DNA of 58,046 nucleotides, from contig JAEUIC010000006.1 in NCBI GenBank assembly GCA_016795285.1, positions 1 to 58,046 on the forward strand, read 5' to 3'. Origin of the DNA: Planctomycetota bacterium (GTDB lineage: Bacteria > Planctomycetota > B15-G4 > SIAN01). Numbering within the stretch: the stretch's first letter is position 1; every line of letters begins with the position of its first letter. The notes under the pieces were generated by a model. It made no database searches. It was given only the letters and a program-made list of their open reading frames with translations, and was not told the DNA's origin. Both the position numbers and the translations under genes were made by a program. Shown here piece after piece: positions 11,823-20,891 of the stretch.

Positions 11823-12557
11823 GTGGTCTCGCCGCCGCAGTCGCTGCCTCCCGCTGCGCCGAAGAGGGCGCTCGTCCTGGTGGTCGAGGATGAGGCGCCG
11901 ATCCGCCGCTTCCTGGTCTCGAGCCTCGTCGCGCACGGCTTCGACGTGGTCGAGGCGGCCGACGCCGCGCACGCGCTGCGCGAGGCGACCACGCGTCTCC
12001 CGGAGCTGCTGCTGATCGACCTCGGCCTGCCCGATCGCGACGGCATCGAGCTGATCCGCGAGCTGCGCGGCTGGTGCCGGGCGCCGATCGTCGTCCTCTC
12101 GGCGCGCGACGCGGAGGCGGAGAAGGTGCGCGGCCTCGATGCCGGGGCCGACGACTACCTCACCAAGCCGTTCGGCGTCGCCGAGCTGCTGGCGCGCGTG
12201 CGCGCAGCGTTGCGGCGGGCGCTGCCGGCGGAGGGCGCCGGCGCCAACGGAGCGCGGCTCGAGTGCGGCGACGTGGCGCTCGACGTTGCCGACCACCGCG
12301 CGTGGTGGCGCGGCAGCGAGGTGAAGCTGACGCCGATCGAATTCAAGCTGCTCGCCGTGCTGCTGCGCCACGCCGGCAAGCTCGTCACGCACGAACTCCT
12401 GCTGCGCGAGGTGTGGGGGCCGCGGTGCCACGAGGACGCCGCCTACCTGCGCGTCTACATCCACCACCTGCGCCGCAAGCTCGAGGAGGCGCCGGCGCGG
12501 CCGCGCCGCCTGCTGACCGAGCTCGGGGTCGGCTACCGGCTGGTGGCGCCGAGCTGA
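11823..12557 (+). CDS. kdpE: Two-component response regulator KdpE (OmpR family)
   Basis: 244 residues from the GTG at 11823, which has GAGGAG about 11 bases upstream; a GTG at 11811 overlapping the kdpD stop (GTGA) is an equally possible start and would add four residues. The receiver domain begins VLVVEDEAPIRRFL, the phosphorylated Asp is in LLIDLGLPDRDG (Asp66), and the conserved Lys is in YLTKPFG. A C-terminal winged helix (LTPIEFKLLAVLLRHAGKL...REVWG) is typical of OmpR/PhoB regulators. As the last gene after kdpD it is the regulator of the kdp operon. Confidence 0.94.
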   Translation: MVSPPQSLPPAAPKRALVLVVEDEAPIRRFLVSSLVAHGFDVVEAADAAHALREATTRLPELLLIDLGLPDRDGIELIRELRGWCRAPIVVLSARDAEAEKVRGLDAGADDYLTKPFGVAELLARVRAALRRALPAEGAGANGARLECGDVALDVADHRAWWRGSEVKLTPIEFKLLAVLLRHAGKLVTHELLLREVWGPRCHEDAAYLRVYIHHLRRKLEEAPARPRRLLTELGVGYRLVAPS

Positions 12558-12661
12558 GAGCCGCGCCGCGCGCGGACAGCTCGCGCCGTGCGGCGGCGCC
12601 TTGCATCGCCGGTGCGCCCCGGCAACCTGCCCGCTGCCCCGACCCCTCGCGAAAGGCCGCC

Positions 12662-14014
12662 GTGAACGACCCCTCGATCCCCGCGCCGTGGAGCGCGCGC
12701 CGCCGTTTCCTGCTGCGCTTCGGCGCCGTCTACTTCCTGCTCTACAGCTTCCCGTTCCCGCTCAACGCGATCCCGTTCGCGCTGCTCGGCCACGAGTCGC
12801 TGCCGTGGAGCGAGGCGGTGGGGCGCTTCGCCGCGAAGCTCTCCGAGTGGGTCTTCGCGCCGTGGCAGCAGGGGGTCGATGCGGTCGTGCGTTGGGTCGG
12901 CGCGAACGTGCTGGACGCCGGCATCACGGTCGGGCCGCTCGGCAGCGGCGACACCACCTGGAACTACGTGCAGCTCGCCTGCACGGCGACGGCGGCGTTG
13001 CTCGCCGCGGCGGCTTGGTCGCTGGTCGCGAAGCCGCGCGGCGGGGAGCGCCTCCTCGCCTGGTTCCGCTGGCAGCTGCGCTTCGTGCTGGCGTTGGCGC
13101 TGGTGGGCTACGGCGCCTACAAGGCGATCCCCGCGCAGATGCCGCTGCCCGACCTCGAGCGGCTCGCGCAGCCCTACGGCGAGAGCTCGCCGATGGGGCT
13201 GCTCTGGACCTTCCTCGGCGCGTCGCCCGCGTTCGAGCGCTTCTCCGGCTGCGCCGAGATCGTCGCCGGCCTGCTGCTGGTGCAGCGGCGCACCGCGACC
13301 TCCGGCGCGCTGATGGCGGTCGGCGTGATGCTGAACGTCGCGGTGTTCAACTACCTCTACGACGTGCCGGTGAAGCTCTACTCGAGCCACCTGCTGGCGA
13401 TGGCGCTGCTGATCGCGCTGCCCGACCTGCCGGCGCTGCTCCGCCTCTTCTTCGCGCGCGGTGCCGCCGCGCCGCTGCGCTTCGATCGCCTCTTCGCGTG
13501 GGGGCCGCTGCACGGCGCCGGACTCGTGCTGCGCTACGCGGTGGTCGGCGCGAGCCTCTGGTCGACGCTCGACGCCGCGAGGTCGCAGCACGCGAGCTTC
13601 ACCTCGTCGACCGGCCGCTCGCCGCTGCGCGGCATCTGGGCGGCGACGCGCTGCAGCTTCGACGGCGTCGCGTGCGACGGCTTCCTCGGCGGCGCCGCGA
13701 GCGACCCCGCCTGCTGGCGCGAGCTGGTCATCAGCTACCCGCGCCGACTCGTGCTCTCCACCGCCGGCGACCGCTTCGAGCGCTACGGGTCGACGTTCGA
13801 CTTCGAGGCGCGCACGCTGACGCTGACCCATCCCGAGCGGCCGGGCTGGAAGGCGGAGCTCGCCTTCGCCCAGCCGGCGCTCGATCGGCTGGTGATCGAC
13901 GGCGACTTCGACGGCCGCGCGCTGCACGTCGAGCTGGCGCTGCAGCCGGAGCGGCGCTGGCTGCTGCTCGACCGCGGCTTCCGCTGGATCAACGAGACGC
14001 CGTTCAACCGGTGA
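12662..14014 (+). CDS. DoxX-like integral membrane protein of unknown function
   Basis: 450 residues from a GTG preceded by AAGG. The first two thirds carries several hydrophobic helices and the block GCAEIVAGLLLVQRR...VMLNVAVFNYLYDVPVKLYSS...LLIALPDL, typical of DoxX-family membrane proteins. The last 150 residues are polar and beta-rich (LTLTHPERPGWKAEL...LLLDRGFRWINETPFNR) and look like a soluble domain that reads like a repeated lipid- or ligand-binding strand pattern, but I cannot name it. It starts 105 bases after kdpE on the same strand, so it may be read through from the kdp operon; a direct role in K+ transport is not indicated. Confidence 0.6.
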   Translation: MNDPSIPAPWSARRRFLLRFGAVYFLLYSFPFPLNAIPFALLGHESLPWSEAVGRFAAKLSEWVFAPWQQGVDAVVRWVGANVLDAGITVGPLGSGDTTWNYVQLACTATAALLAAAAWSLVAKPRGGERLLAWFRWQLRFVLALALVGYGAYKAIPAQMPLPDLERLAQPYGESSPMGLLWTFLGASPAFERFSGCAEIVAGLLLVQRRTATSGALMAVGVMLNVAVFNYLYDVPVKLYSSHLLAMALLIALPDLPALLRLFFARGAAAPLRFDRLFAWGPLHGAGLVLRYAVVGASLWSTLDAARSQHASFTSSTGRSPLRGIWAATRCSFDGVACDGFLGGAASDPACWRELVISYPRRLVLSTAGDRFERYGSTFDFEARTLTLTHPERPGWKAELAFAQPALDRLVIDGDFDGRALHVELALQPERRWLLLDRGFRWINETPFNR

Positions 14015-14074
14015 GCGCGCCCGCGAGCCGGACGCCGCGCCGCGCGCCAGGCGACGCTCGCGCGCGGCGCAGCC

Positions 14075-15502
14075 TCACCCCTTGATGCCCTTCGCCAGCG
14101 CCAGCAGCGCCTCCTTGGCGTCGGCGAAGATCATCAGCGCGTTGTCGGCCTCGAAGAGCGGGTTGTCGATGCCGGCGAAGCCGGGCGACAGGCTGCGCTT
14201 GATCACGAAGATGGTGCGCGCCTCGTCGACGTTCAGGATCGGCATGCCGTAGATCGGGCTGCCCTTCTGGTCGCGCGCGACCGGGTTCACCACGTCGTTG
14301 GCGCCGACGACGATGACGACGTCGGTCTCCTTCAGGTCGGGGTTGATCTGGTCCATCTCGACCAGCTTCTCGTAGGGCACGTTCGCCTCGGCGAGCAGCA
14401 CGTTCATGTGGCCCGGCATGCGGCCGGCGACCGGGTGGATCGCGTAGCGGCAGCTGATCCCCTTGGCCTCGAGCAGGTCGGCGAGCTCGCGGATCGCGTG
14501 CTGCCCCTGCGAGACGGCGAGCCCGTAGCCCGGCACGAAGACGACCGTGCGCGCCGCCTCGAGGATCGGCAGCGCGTCCTCGGCGCTGCAGCTCTTCACC
14601 TTGGTGTAGGAGGACTTCTTCTTCTCGCCGTCGCCGCCGGCGGTCTGCCCGAAGCCGCCGACCAGCACGTTGCCGAGCGAGCGGTTCATCGCCTTGCACA
14701 TGATCTGCGTCAGGATGATCCCCGACGCGCCGACCAGGGCGCCGCTGATGATGAGGCAGTCGTTGCCGAGCACGAAGCCGGTGGTCGCCGCGGCGACGCC
14801 CGAGTAGCTGTTCAGCAGCGAGATCACCACCGGCATGTCGGCGCCGCCGATCGGCAGCACCAGCAGCCAGCCGAGCAGGCCGCCGAGCAGCGCGATCGCG
14901 AGCGCGGCCTGCGTCTGCTCGTCGTGCTCGAGCGCGTAGCCGCCGAGCCAGATCGCGGCCCCGACCACCAGCGCGCCGAGCGCGAGGTTGATGGCGTGGC
15001 GGCCCGGCAACAGGATCGGCTCGCCCTTCTTCAGCGTCCCGGCCAGCTTGAGCCACGCGGCCATGCTGCCGGTGAAGGTGACCGCTCCGATCACGAGGCT
15101 CAAGACCAGCGCGACGGTCCAGTCGACGCCGCGCGCCGTGGAGCAGCTGATCGAGATGTCGGCGGTCGACTCCGACCAGTGGAGCAGGTCGCAGAGCGCG
15201 ACGAAGGTCGAGGCGAGGCCGCCGAGCCCGTTGAACATCGCGACGAACTCGGGCATCGACGTCATCGGCACGCGGTAGGCGAGCCAGGCGCCGAGGATCG
15301 AGCCGACGGCGGCGCCGCCAACGATCCAGCGGTAGTCGATCGAGCCGGCGTGGAAGAGCGTGCCGAGGATGGCGACCGCCATGCCGATGCCGGCGATGGC
15401 GTTGCCGCGGCGGGCGCCCTTCACGGTCGACATCATCTTGAGGCCGACGATGAAGGCGACCGAGGCGAACAGGTAGGCGAGGGAGGCGAGCGTCTCGTTC
15501 AT
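14075..15502 (-). CDS. pntB: NAD(P) transhydrogenase subunit beta
   Basis: 475 residues. The N-terminal half has about eight membrane helices (starting ETLASLAYLFASVAFIVGLKMM), and the C-terminal domain III binds NADP(H): GYGLAVSQGQHAIREL, HPVAGRMPGHMNVLLAEA, VIVVGANDVVNPVA and DEARTIFVIKRS are near-invariant family segments. With the two PntA polypeptides it couples proton entry to hydride transfer from NADH to NADP+. It is the third gene of pntA1-pntA2-pntB, starting 18 bases after the pntA2 stop, and is convergent with the DoxX-like gene. Confidence 0.96.
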   Translation of the reverse strand: MNETLASLAYLFASVAFIVGLKMMSTVKGARRGNAIAGIGMAVAILGTLFHAGSIDYRWIVGGAAVGSILGAWLAYRVPMTSMPEFVAMFNGLGGLASTFVALCDLLHWSESTADISISCSTARGVDWTVALVLSLVIGAVTFTGSMAAWLKLAGTLKKGEPILLPGRHAINLALGALVVGAAIWLGGYALEHDEQTQAALAIALLGGLLGWLLVLPIGGADMPVVISLLNSYSGVAAATTGFVLGNDCLIISGALVGASGIILTQIMCKAMNRSLGNVLVGGFGQTAGGDGEKKKSSYTKVKSCSAEDALPILEAARTVVFVPGYGLAVSQGQHAIRELADLLEAKGISCRYAIHPVAGRMPGHMNVLLAEANVPYEKLVEMDQINPDLKETDVVIVVGANDVVNPVARDQKGSPIYGMPILNVDEARTIFVIKRSLSPGFAGIDNPLFEADNALMIFADAKEALLALAKGIKG

Positions 15503-15520
15503 GGGGCGGCAGTCTTTCGC

Positions 15521-15913
15521 TCAGCGCTTCTTGAAGAAGCGCAGCATGCGGTCGGTCACCAGGAAGCCGCCGACCACGTTGATCATCGCGGCCGCGATGG
15601 CGATGGCGCCGAGCACGTTGGCGACGGTGACCTCCCCGGTGGTGGCCGAGAGGATCGCGCCGACGATGGTGATGCCGCTGATCGCGTTGCTGCCCGACAT
15701 GAGCGGCGTGTGCAGCGTCGGCGGCACCTTGTTGATCACCTCGATGCCGAGGAAGACCGCCAGCACGAAGATGGTGAGCTGGGTGAGCAACTGCAGCGAG
15801 TGGCCCCCTTCGGCGGCGGCGGGCAGCGCGAGCGGCAGCGCGGTGGCGAGCGACGGGAGCGCGCTGCCGAGCGCTTCCGGGAGGGCGCCTTGCAGCGCAG
15901 CGAGCAGAGGCAT
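15521..15913 (-). CDS. pntA2: NAD(P) transhydrogenase subunit alpha, membrane part
   Basis: 130 residues, corresponding to the C-terminal membrane segment of the alpha subunit that is a separate gene in three-subunit transhydrogenases. An N-terminal hydrophobic, Ala/Leu-rich stretch is followed by LTIFVLAVFLGIEVINKVP, TLHTPLMSGSNAISGITIVGA and GFLVTDRMLRFFKK, all characteristic. The ATG overlaps the pntA1 stop by one base (TGATG), so the two are translationally coupled. The N-terminal 35 or so residues are longer than in many homologues. Confidence 0.92.
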   Translation of the reverse strand: MPLLAALQGALPEALGSALPSLATALPLALPAAAEGGHSLQLLTQLTIFVLAVFLGIEVINKVPPTLHTPLMSGSNAISGITIVGAILSATTGEVTVANVLGAIAIAAAMINVVGGFLVTDRMLRFFKKR

Positions 15914-17058
15914 CACGAGGAGACTCCTGCGGGGATCAGCGCCGCCGTCGGCGCATGCACGACCTGGCCGCCGCGCGTGACGAGGCAGCCGGCGGTGATC
16001 TCGTCCTGCACGTCGACGTGGAGCGCGCCGGCCTTCACCAGGTGCTGCACGAAGTAGAGGACGTTCTTCGCGTACATGTCGCTGGCGTGGACCGGCACCA
16101 GCGCCGGGACGTTCTTCACGCCGAGCAGCACGACGCCGTTCTTCGAGGTGGCCGTCTCGCCGGGGCGGGTCAGCTCGCAGTTGCCGCCCTGCTCGGCGGC
16201 GAGGTCGACCACCACCGAGCCGGGGCGCATCGCCTCGACCATCGACGTGGGCAGCAGCTTCGGCGCCGGCTTGCCAGGGATGAGCGCGGTGCAGATCACC
16301 ACGTCGGCCTCGGCGACGCGCTTCTTCAGCGCCTCCTCCTGCGCCTTCTTGAACTCGGCGGACGCCTCCTTGGCGTAGCCGCCCTTGTCCTCGGCGTCCT
16401 GCTTCACCGCCACTTCGATGAACTTCGCGCCGAGGCTCTCGACCTGCTCCTTCACGGCCGGCCGGATGTCGGAGACCTCGACGAGCGCCCCGAGGCGGCG
16501 CGCCGTGGCGATCGCCTGCAGGCCCGCGACGCCGGCGCCGAGGATCACGACGCGGGCCGGCGTGATGGTGCCGGCCGCCGTCATCAGCATCGGCATCAGC
16601 TTGCCGAGCGCGTCGGCCGCCATCAGCACCGCCTTGTAGCCGGCGATGTTGCTCTGCGACGAGAGGGCGTCCATCCGCTGCGCGCGCGAGATCCGCGGGA
16701 TCAGCTCCATCGCGAAGCCGGTGACGCCGCGCTGCGCCATCGCCTTCACCAGCGGGAGGCGCGCCGCGGGGTAGAGGAACGAGACGAGCGCCGCGCCGCT
16801 CTTCGGCAGCTCCGCCTCGCTGCGCGGCGGCTGCAGCTGCAGCACGAGGTCGGCGGCGGCGAGCCCCGCCGCTCGATCGGCGACCACGGTGGCGCCGGCG
16901 GCGACGTAGGCGGCGTCGAGGAACGAGGCGCGCTCGCCCGCGCCCTTCTCGACGGCGACGGCGAGGCCGCTCGCGATCAGCTTCTTCACGGTGTCGGGCG
17001 TGGCGGCGACGCGGGTCTCGCCGGGCTCGCTCTCGCGGGGGACGAAGGCTTGCAGCAT
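15913..17058 (-). CDS. pntA1: NAD(P) transhydrogenase subunit alpha, NAD-binding part
   Basis: 381 residues forming domain I, the soluble NAD(H)-binding domain related to alanine dehydrogenase. Visible motifs include VPRESEPGETRVAATPDTVKKL at the N-terminus (given here in part), the Rossmann loop GAGVAGLQAIATARRLGA, and GKPAPKLLPTSMVEAMRPGS. First gene of the pnt operon. The upstream 156 bases (17059-17214) hold no other gene and should contain the promoter, but I see no convincing -35/-10 pair and only a weak ribosome site. Confidence 0.95.
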   Translation of the reverse strand: MLQAFVPRESEPGETRVAATPDTVKKLIASGLAVAVEKGAGERASFLDAAYVAAGATVVADRAAGLAAADLVLQLQPPRSEAELPKSGAALVSFLYPAARLPLVKAMAQRGVTGFAMELIPRISRAQRMDALSSQSNIAGYKAVLMAADALGKLMPMLMTAAGTITPARVVILGAGVAGLQAIATARRLGALVEVSDIRPAVKEQVESLGAKFIEVAVKQDAEDKGGYAKEASAEFKKAQEEALKKRVAEADVVICTALIPGKPAPKLLPTSMVEAMRPGSVVVDLAAEQGGNCELTRPGETATSKNGVVLLGVKNVPALVPVHASDMYAKNVLYFVQHLVKAGALHVDVQDEITAGCLVTRGGQVVHAPTAALIPAGVSS

Positions 17059-17214
17059 CAGCAGGTCCAGTCGGTTCGCCTGCCGGGGGCGGGCGTCTGC
17101 CGTCCCGGCGAAAAATGAGGCGGAGAGGATCGGGATTCCGAGGGGAGTTGTCCACTCGTCCGAGCGCCATCGGCAGGATCGCCGGTCGGGAAAGAGCTGC
17201 CGCTGCGGGGTGGG

Positions 17215-19197
17215 CTACTCGGCGGCCGGCAGCTCGTAGACGCGGAAGAGCTCGGCGCGCGCGTTCACCGAGGAGCGCCAGCGCAGCGCGAAGGGGCCGA
17301 TGGTGGCGGCCGGCTCGGGCGCGAGGAAGGCGGCGGCGGCGCTGTCCGCGGCGGGCGCCTCGCTGCCGTCGTCGCGCAGGCCGGCGAGGTAGAGCGATCC
17401 GATCCCGAGCGTCTTCACGTCGCAAACGAACCAGCGGCAGTCGTGGTCGGCGAGCCACTTCGCGAGGTCGTCGGGGGTGCCGCGGAAGAAGCGGTCGAGG
17501 AACGCCTCGATGCGCGCCCGGCTCTCGCGCGACTCGTACTTCGGCTGCAGCACGATCGGGTGGCGCGTGCCGGCGAGGATCGCGGTCGAGGTGACGAAGT
17601 CGGCGGCGATCGCCTCGCCCGCCGGCACGTGGGCGGCGACCCAGTCGAGCAGGCGCGGCAGGTGGTTCTGGCGCGGGTGGGCGACCCAGCCGGTGATGGC
17701 GCCGTCGCGGCCGCGCAGCGGCGCCGAGTACCAGTCGTTGCGCCAGTGGCGGCGGAACTGCTCGAGCTGCACGCCGGTCGTCGCCAGCAGCGCGCCGGCC
17801 AGCAGCGCCTGCAGCGCCCGTGGCCGGCACCAGGCGATCACCACGGCGGCGATCACCGGCGCCGCCATCGCGGCGACCACCTCGGTGCGCGCCACCAGCC
17901 ACGCGGCGAGCAGCGTCACCGCGCCGAACGCCGCCAGCAGCGCCTCGCGCCGCTCGCCGCGGCCGCGCCACCAGTCGGGGAGGCGGCGCGCCAGCAGCAG
18001 CGCGAAGCCGAGCAGCGTGAGGCCGAGTCCGCTCGCGAGCGTCGCGACGCTGCTGGTCTCGAACGGCCCCTGCCAGAGGAGGCGCGCCTCGAAGTCGAGC
18101 GCGCGCGGATCGGCCGGCAGCTCGCCGAGGAAGCGCGCCTTCGCCAGCAGCAGCCGCACGACGTGCGAGTAGTCGCCGATGCCGCCGCCGAGCCAGCGCG
18201 ACAGCAGCGCCGCCGCCGCCGCCGCGCCCGCCGTGCCGAGCAGCGCCGCGACGCGCCCGTGCCACGGCTTGGCGGCCGGCCGCCGCATCGCGAGCTCGGC
18301 CAGCAGGAGCCCGGCGACCACCTGCATCGGCAGCGACAGCAGCGCCAGCTTCGCGCGCAGCACCGGGATCGCGAGCGACCCGACCGCCACCACCGCCGGC
18401 AGCAGCCAGGCGCGCCGCACCGCGAACGGGTTCTCGCCGCTGCGCAGGAACCAGAGCAGCACGACCGCCGCCTCCATGGCGACCACGAAGCCCATCGCGT
18501 GCCACGTCGCGAGCGCCAGCAGCAGTGCGCCGCCGCTCGCCGCGAACCAGCGCGCCGTGCGCCGCCGCGCCGCGATCGCGAGCAGCCCGAGGTGGAGCGC
18601 GAACCACGGCAGCGCGAAGTCCTCGCGCAGCAGCAGCATCCCGAGCGTGCGGTAGCTCGACGGCAGGAGCGCGTAGAGGAGCGCCGCGAAGCCGCCGAGC
18701 AGCGTGCTGCCGGTCAGTTCGCGCGCCAGCAGGAAGACGCCCACCGCCACCGCGCTGGCGGCGAGGCTCATCGATTCGAGGATGCTCCAGTGGAGCGGCT
18801 GGTCGGCGCCGAACGCGCGGTGCCACCACGCCGCGACGTACTCCTGGCCGACCGTCTCGAAGGCGAGCGCGTCGACCGCGTTCGGCCACTCGAAGCTCCG
18901 GTCGGCGCGCAGCTCCGCAGGGGCGCTGCCGCCGTTCTCGACGATCCGCTCGGTGAAGTAGTAGAGGAGCGCCGGGTCGCTCCAGAGCAGGCGGCGGGCG
19001 TCCTTGGCGTCGAAACCGGGATCGGCGAGCGCGGTGCGGACCCGCAGTTGCGCCGAGCCGAGCAGCGCGACGGCGAGCAGCAGCCAGCCGACCACCCGCT
19101 TCGCCAGCGCGCCGCGCGGGCCGTCGAGCCATGACGCCGCGCGGCCGGCCGCTGCAGGCCGCCGGTGGTTCGCGTCGATATGCTCCGCGCCATGCAT
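17215..19197 (-). CDS. Large integral membrane protein, possible GT-C-fold / STT3-like glycosyltransferase
   Basis: 660 residues from the only in-frame ATG (19197). About a dozen hydrophobic helices fill the first 450 residues, followed by a soluble C-terminal region. Near the N-terminus an acidic, aromatic loop after helix 1 (DPGFDAKDARRLLWSDPALLYYF) recalls the first lumenal loop of STT3/PMT-like GT-C glycosyltransferases, and the C-terminus (GWVAHPRQNHLPRLLDWV...ADFVTSTAILAGTRHPIV) resembles the soluble tail of such proteins. No diagnostic WWDYG motif is present, so the assignment is tentative. The ribosome site is weak, and its start would overlap that of the divergent sulfatase-like gene by six bases; a GTG at 19095 would avoid this but leave a very short N-terminus. 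Confidence 0.6.
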   Translation of the reverse strand: MHGAEHIDANHRRPAAAGRAASWLDGPRGALAKRVVGWLLLAVALLGSAQLRVRTALADPGFDAKDARRLLWSDPALLYYFTERIVENGGSAPAELRADRSFEWPNAVDALAFETVGQEYVAAWWHRAFGADQPLHWSILESMSLAASAVAVGVFLLARELTGSTLLGGFAALLYALLPSSYRTLGMLLLREDFALPWFALHLGLLAIAARRRTARWFAASGGALLLALATWHAMGFVVAMEAAVVLLWFLRSGENPFAVRRAWLLPAVVAVGSLAIPVLRAKLALLSLPMQVVAGLLLAELAMRRPAAKPWHGRVAALLGTAGAAAAAALLSRWLGGGIGDYSHVVRLLLAKARFLGELPADPRALDFEARLLWQGPFETSSVATLASGLGLTLLGFALLLARRLPDWWRGRGERREALLAAFGAVTLLAAWLVARTEVVAAMAAPVIAAVVIAWCRPRALQALLAGALLATTGVQLEQFRRHWRNDWYSAPLRGRDGAITGWVAHPRQNHLPRLLDWVAAHVPAGEAIAADFVTSTAILAGTRHPIVLQPKYESRESRARIEAFLDRFFRGTPDDLAKWLADHDCRWFVCDVKTLGIGSLYLAGLRDDGSEAPAADSAAAAFLAPEPAATIGPFALRWRSSVNARAELFRVYELPAAE

Positions 19198-20691
19198 CGC
19201 CACCGCGGCACGATAACGGCGTCGCTGCTTGCCTCCGTGGCCGCGCTCGGCGCCGGCTGCAGCGAGGAGCCGCCGCCTCGCCTCCCGACCCGGCCGGTCG
19301 GCAAGCCGGTCAACGTGTTGATCGTCTCGCTCGACACGACGCGCGCCGATCGGCTCGGCCCCTACGGGCGGACCACGGCGAAGACGCCGCGGCTCGACGC
19401 GCTCGCGGCCGAGGGGACCACCTTCGAGAGCGCCTTCACGCCGATCCCGTCGACCTTCCCGAGCCACTCGACGCTCTTCACCGGCCGCTACCCGCAGAGC
19501 CACGGCGTGCACGACAACGCCGTCTACGTGCTCGGCTCCGAGCAGGTGACCCTCGCCGAGCTGCTGCAGGCGAAGGGCTACGCGACCGGCGCCTTCGTCT
19601 CGGCGTTCGTGCTCGATGCGCAGTTCGGCCTCGACCAGGGCTTCGCGACCTACGACGACGAGGTCGACACGCCGCTGATGAAGTTCGACGTCAGCAAGCT
19701 GCCGAAGGACCTGCCCGACGCGCGCAAGAAGTGGGAGGCGACCATCGCCACCGCCTACCAGCGGCGCGGCGACTCGACCACGCAGCGCGCGCTCGAGTGG
19801 CTCGGCGGGCTCGGTGCGGAGCCCTTCTTCCTCTGGGTGCACTACTTCGACGCCCACCAGCCCTACCAGCCGCCGCCGCCGTGGGACCGCCACTTCGACC
19901 CGAGCTACCGCGGGCCGATGGATGGCGACCAGCGCAAGTTCTGGCCGCTCTACAAGCGCGGCCAGATCACGGCGGCCGATCGCGACCACATGACGGCGCT
20001 CTACGACGGCGAGATCGCCTGGCAGGACGAGTGCCTCGGGCGGCTGCTCGACGGCCTGCGCAAGGTGGGGCGGTTCGACGAGACGCTGATCGTGGTGGTG
20101 GCCGACCACGGCGAGGCGCTCGGCGAGCACTCGCAGATCTACGAGCACAACAGCGAGGTCTACGACGAGGTGATGCGCGTGCCGCTGGTGGTGCGCCGCC
20201 CCGACCTGAGCGCGCGCGGCGAGCGGGTGAAGCCGCTGGTCCGCACGCTCGACGTCGCGCCGACCGTGCTCGAGTGGCTCGGCATGGCGCCCGAGCCGGC
20301 GATGCAGGGGCAGTCGCTGCTCCCCTTCACGGACGCCGATGGCGAGCGGCGCGCGGCGGCCGAGGGGCCCGGCTCGATCCTGCTCGAGGCGCTGCGCGAA
20401 CGGCAGGTGAATCCGACGCCGAGGTCGCTGGTCGCGCTGCGCAGCGATCGCTGGAAGGCGATCGTCACCCTCGACGCGCAGGGCGAGGCGCTCCGCACCG
20501 AGCTCTACGACCTCGAGCGCGACCCGTTCGAGAAGCGCGACCTCGCCGCGACCGAGCCGGAGCGCGCCGACCAGCTGCGCGCGCAGGTGCTGCGCCAGCT
20601 GAAGGAGCTGCCGAAGGCGAGCGGCAACGCGCGCGAGCTCGGCGAGCTCGACAACGAGGCGCTGCGGGCGCTCGGCTACGCCGGCGACTGA
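19192..20691 (+). CDS. Sulfatase-fold (alkaline phosphatase superfamily) lipoprotein with Thr at the nucleophile position
   Basis: 499 residues with a lipoprotein signal (lipobox ALGAGC, Cys23). The fold is evident from LIVSLDTTRADRLGPYG (metal Asp48), TGRYPQSHGVH, HYFDAHQPYQPP and VVVADHGEALGEHSQIYEH. In place of the sulfatase signature C/S-x-P-S-R the sequence has TFPSH (Thr88), so the formylglycine-forming Cys/Ser is absent. By analogy with nucleotide pyrophosphatases and related phosphodiesterases a Thr nucleophile would suggest phospho-ester or phospho-transferase chemistry. The C-terminus has the ELYDLERDPFEKRDLA segment typical of sulfatases. Upstream in-frame starts at 19180 and 19165 are possible. 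Divergent from the GT-C-like gene. Confidence 0.85.
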   Translation: MHRHRGTITASLLASVAALGAGCSEEPPPRLPTRPVGKPVNVLIVSLDTTRADRLGPYGRTTAKTPRLDALAAEGTTFESAFTPIPSTFPSHSTLFTGRYPQSHGVHDNAVYVLGSEQVTLAELLQAKGYATGAFVSAFVLDAQFGLDQGFATYDDEVDTPLMKFDVSKLPKDLPDARKKWEATIATAYQRRGDSTTQRALEWLGGLGAEPFFLWVHYFDAHQPYQPPPPWDRHFDPSYRGPMDGDQRKFWPLYKRGQITAADRDHMTALYDGEIAWQDECLGRLLDGLRKVGRFDETLIVVVADHGEALGEHSQIYEHNSEVYDEVMRVPLVVRRPDLSARGERVKPLVRTLDVAPTVLEWLGMAPEPAMQGQSLLPFTDADGERRAAAEGPGSILLEALRERQVNPTPRSLVALRSDRWKAIVTLDAQGEALRTELYDLERDPFEKRDLAATEPERADQLRAQVLRQLKELPKASGNARELGELDNEALRALGYAGD

Positions 20692-20741
20692 CGCGCGCGC
20701 GGGTCGGGTCGGCCGTTGCAAGCGCGGAGCGGTCGGCGGGG

Positions 20742-20780
20742 AAAAAAAGCGGGGGCTGCCCGGTCGCTCAGGCAGCCCCC
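20742..20780 (-). terminator. Intrinsic terminator of the haloperoxidase-like gene
   Basis: Perfect 10-bp inverted repeat GGGGGCTGCC (20751-20760) / GGCAGCCCCC (20771-20780) with a 10-base loop. Read on the minus strand it is followed after two bases by seven T residues (A7 on the plus strand at 20742-20748). It lies about 110 bases beyond the stop at 20892 and is oriented to end that transcript; on the plus strand the hairpin has no T tract, so it would be less effective for the convergent sulfatase-like gene. Confidence 0.85.
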
Positions 20781-20891
20781 TCGAGGCCCGTCAACGCAGC
20801 CAGGGTCGTCTGCGCTGCCGTCCTCGTCTCGTCGTTGGGTCGGTGCGGCGCAACGGCGCGGCCGCGCATCGGTTCGCGCGGCCGCTCGCGC

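Noticed and set aside
15914..19132. Long open frame running upstream of pntA2 through pntA1 and the membrane protein gene
   Set aside because: It is antiparallel or out of frame with well-supported genes and has an Arg/Ala-rich composition typical of GC-rich shadow frames; pntA2 begins at the ATG at 15913.
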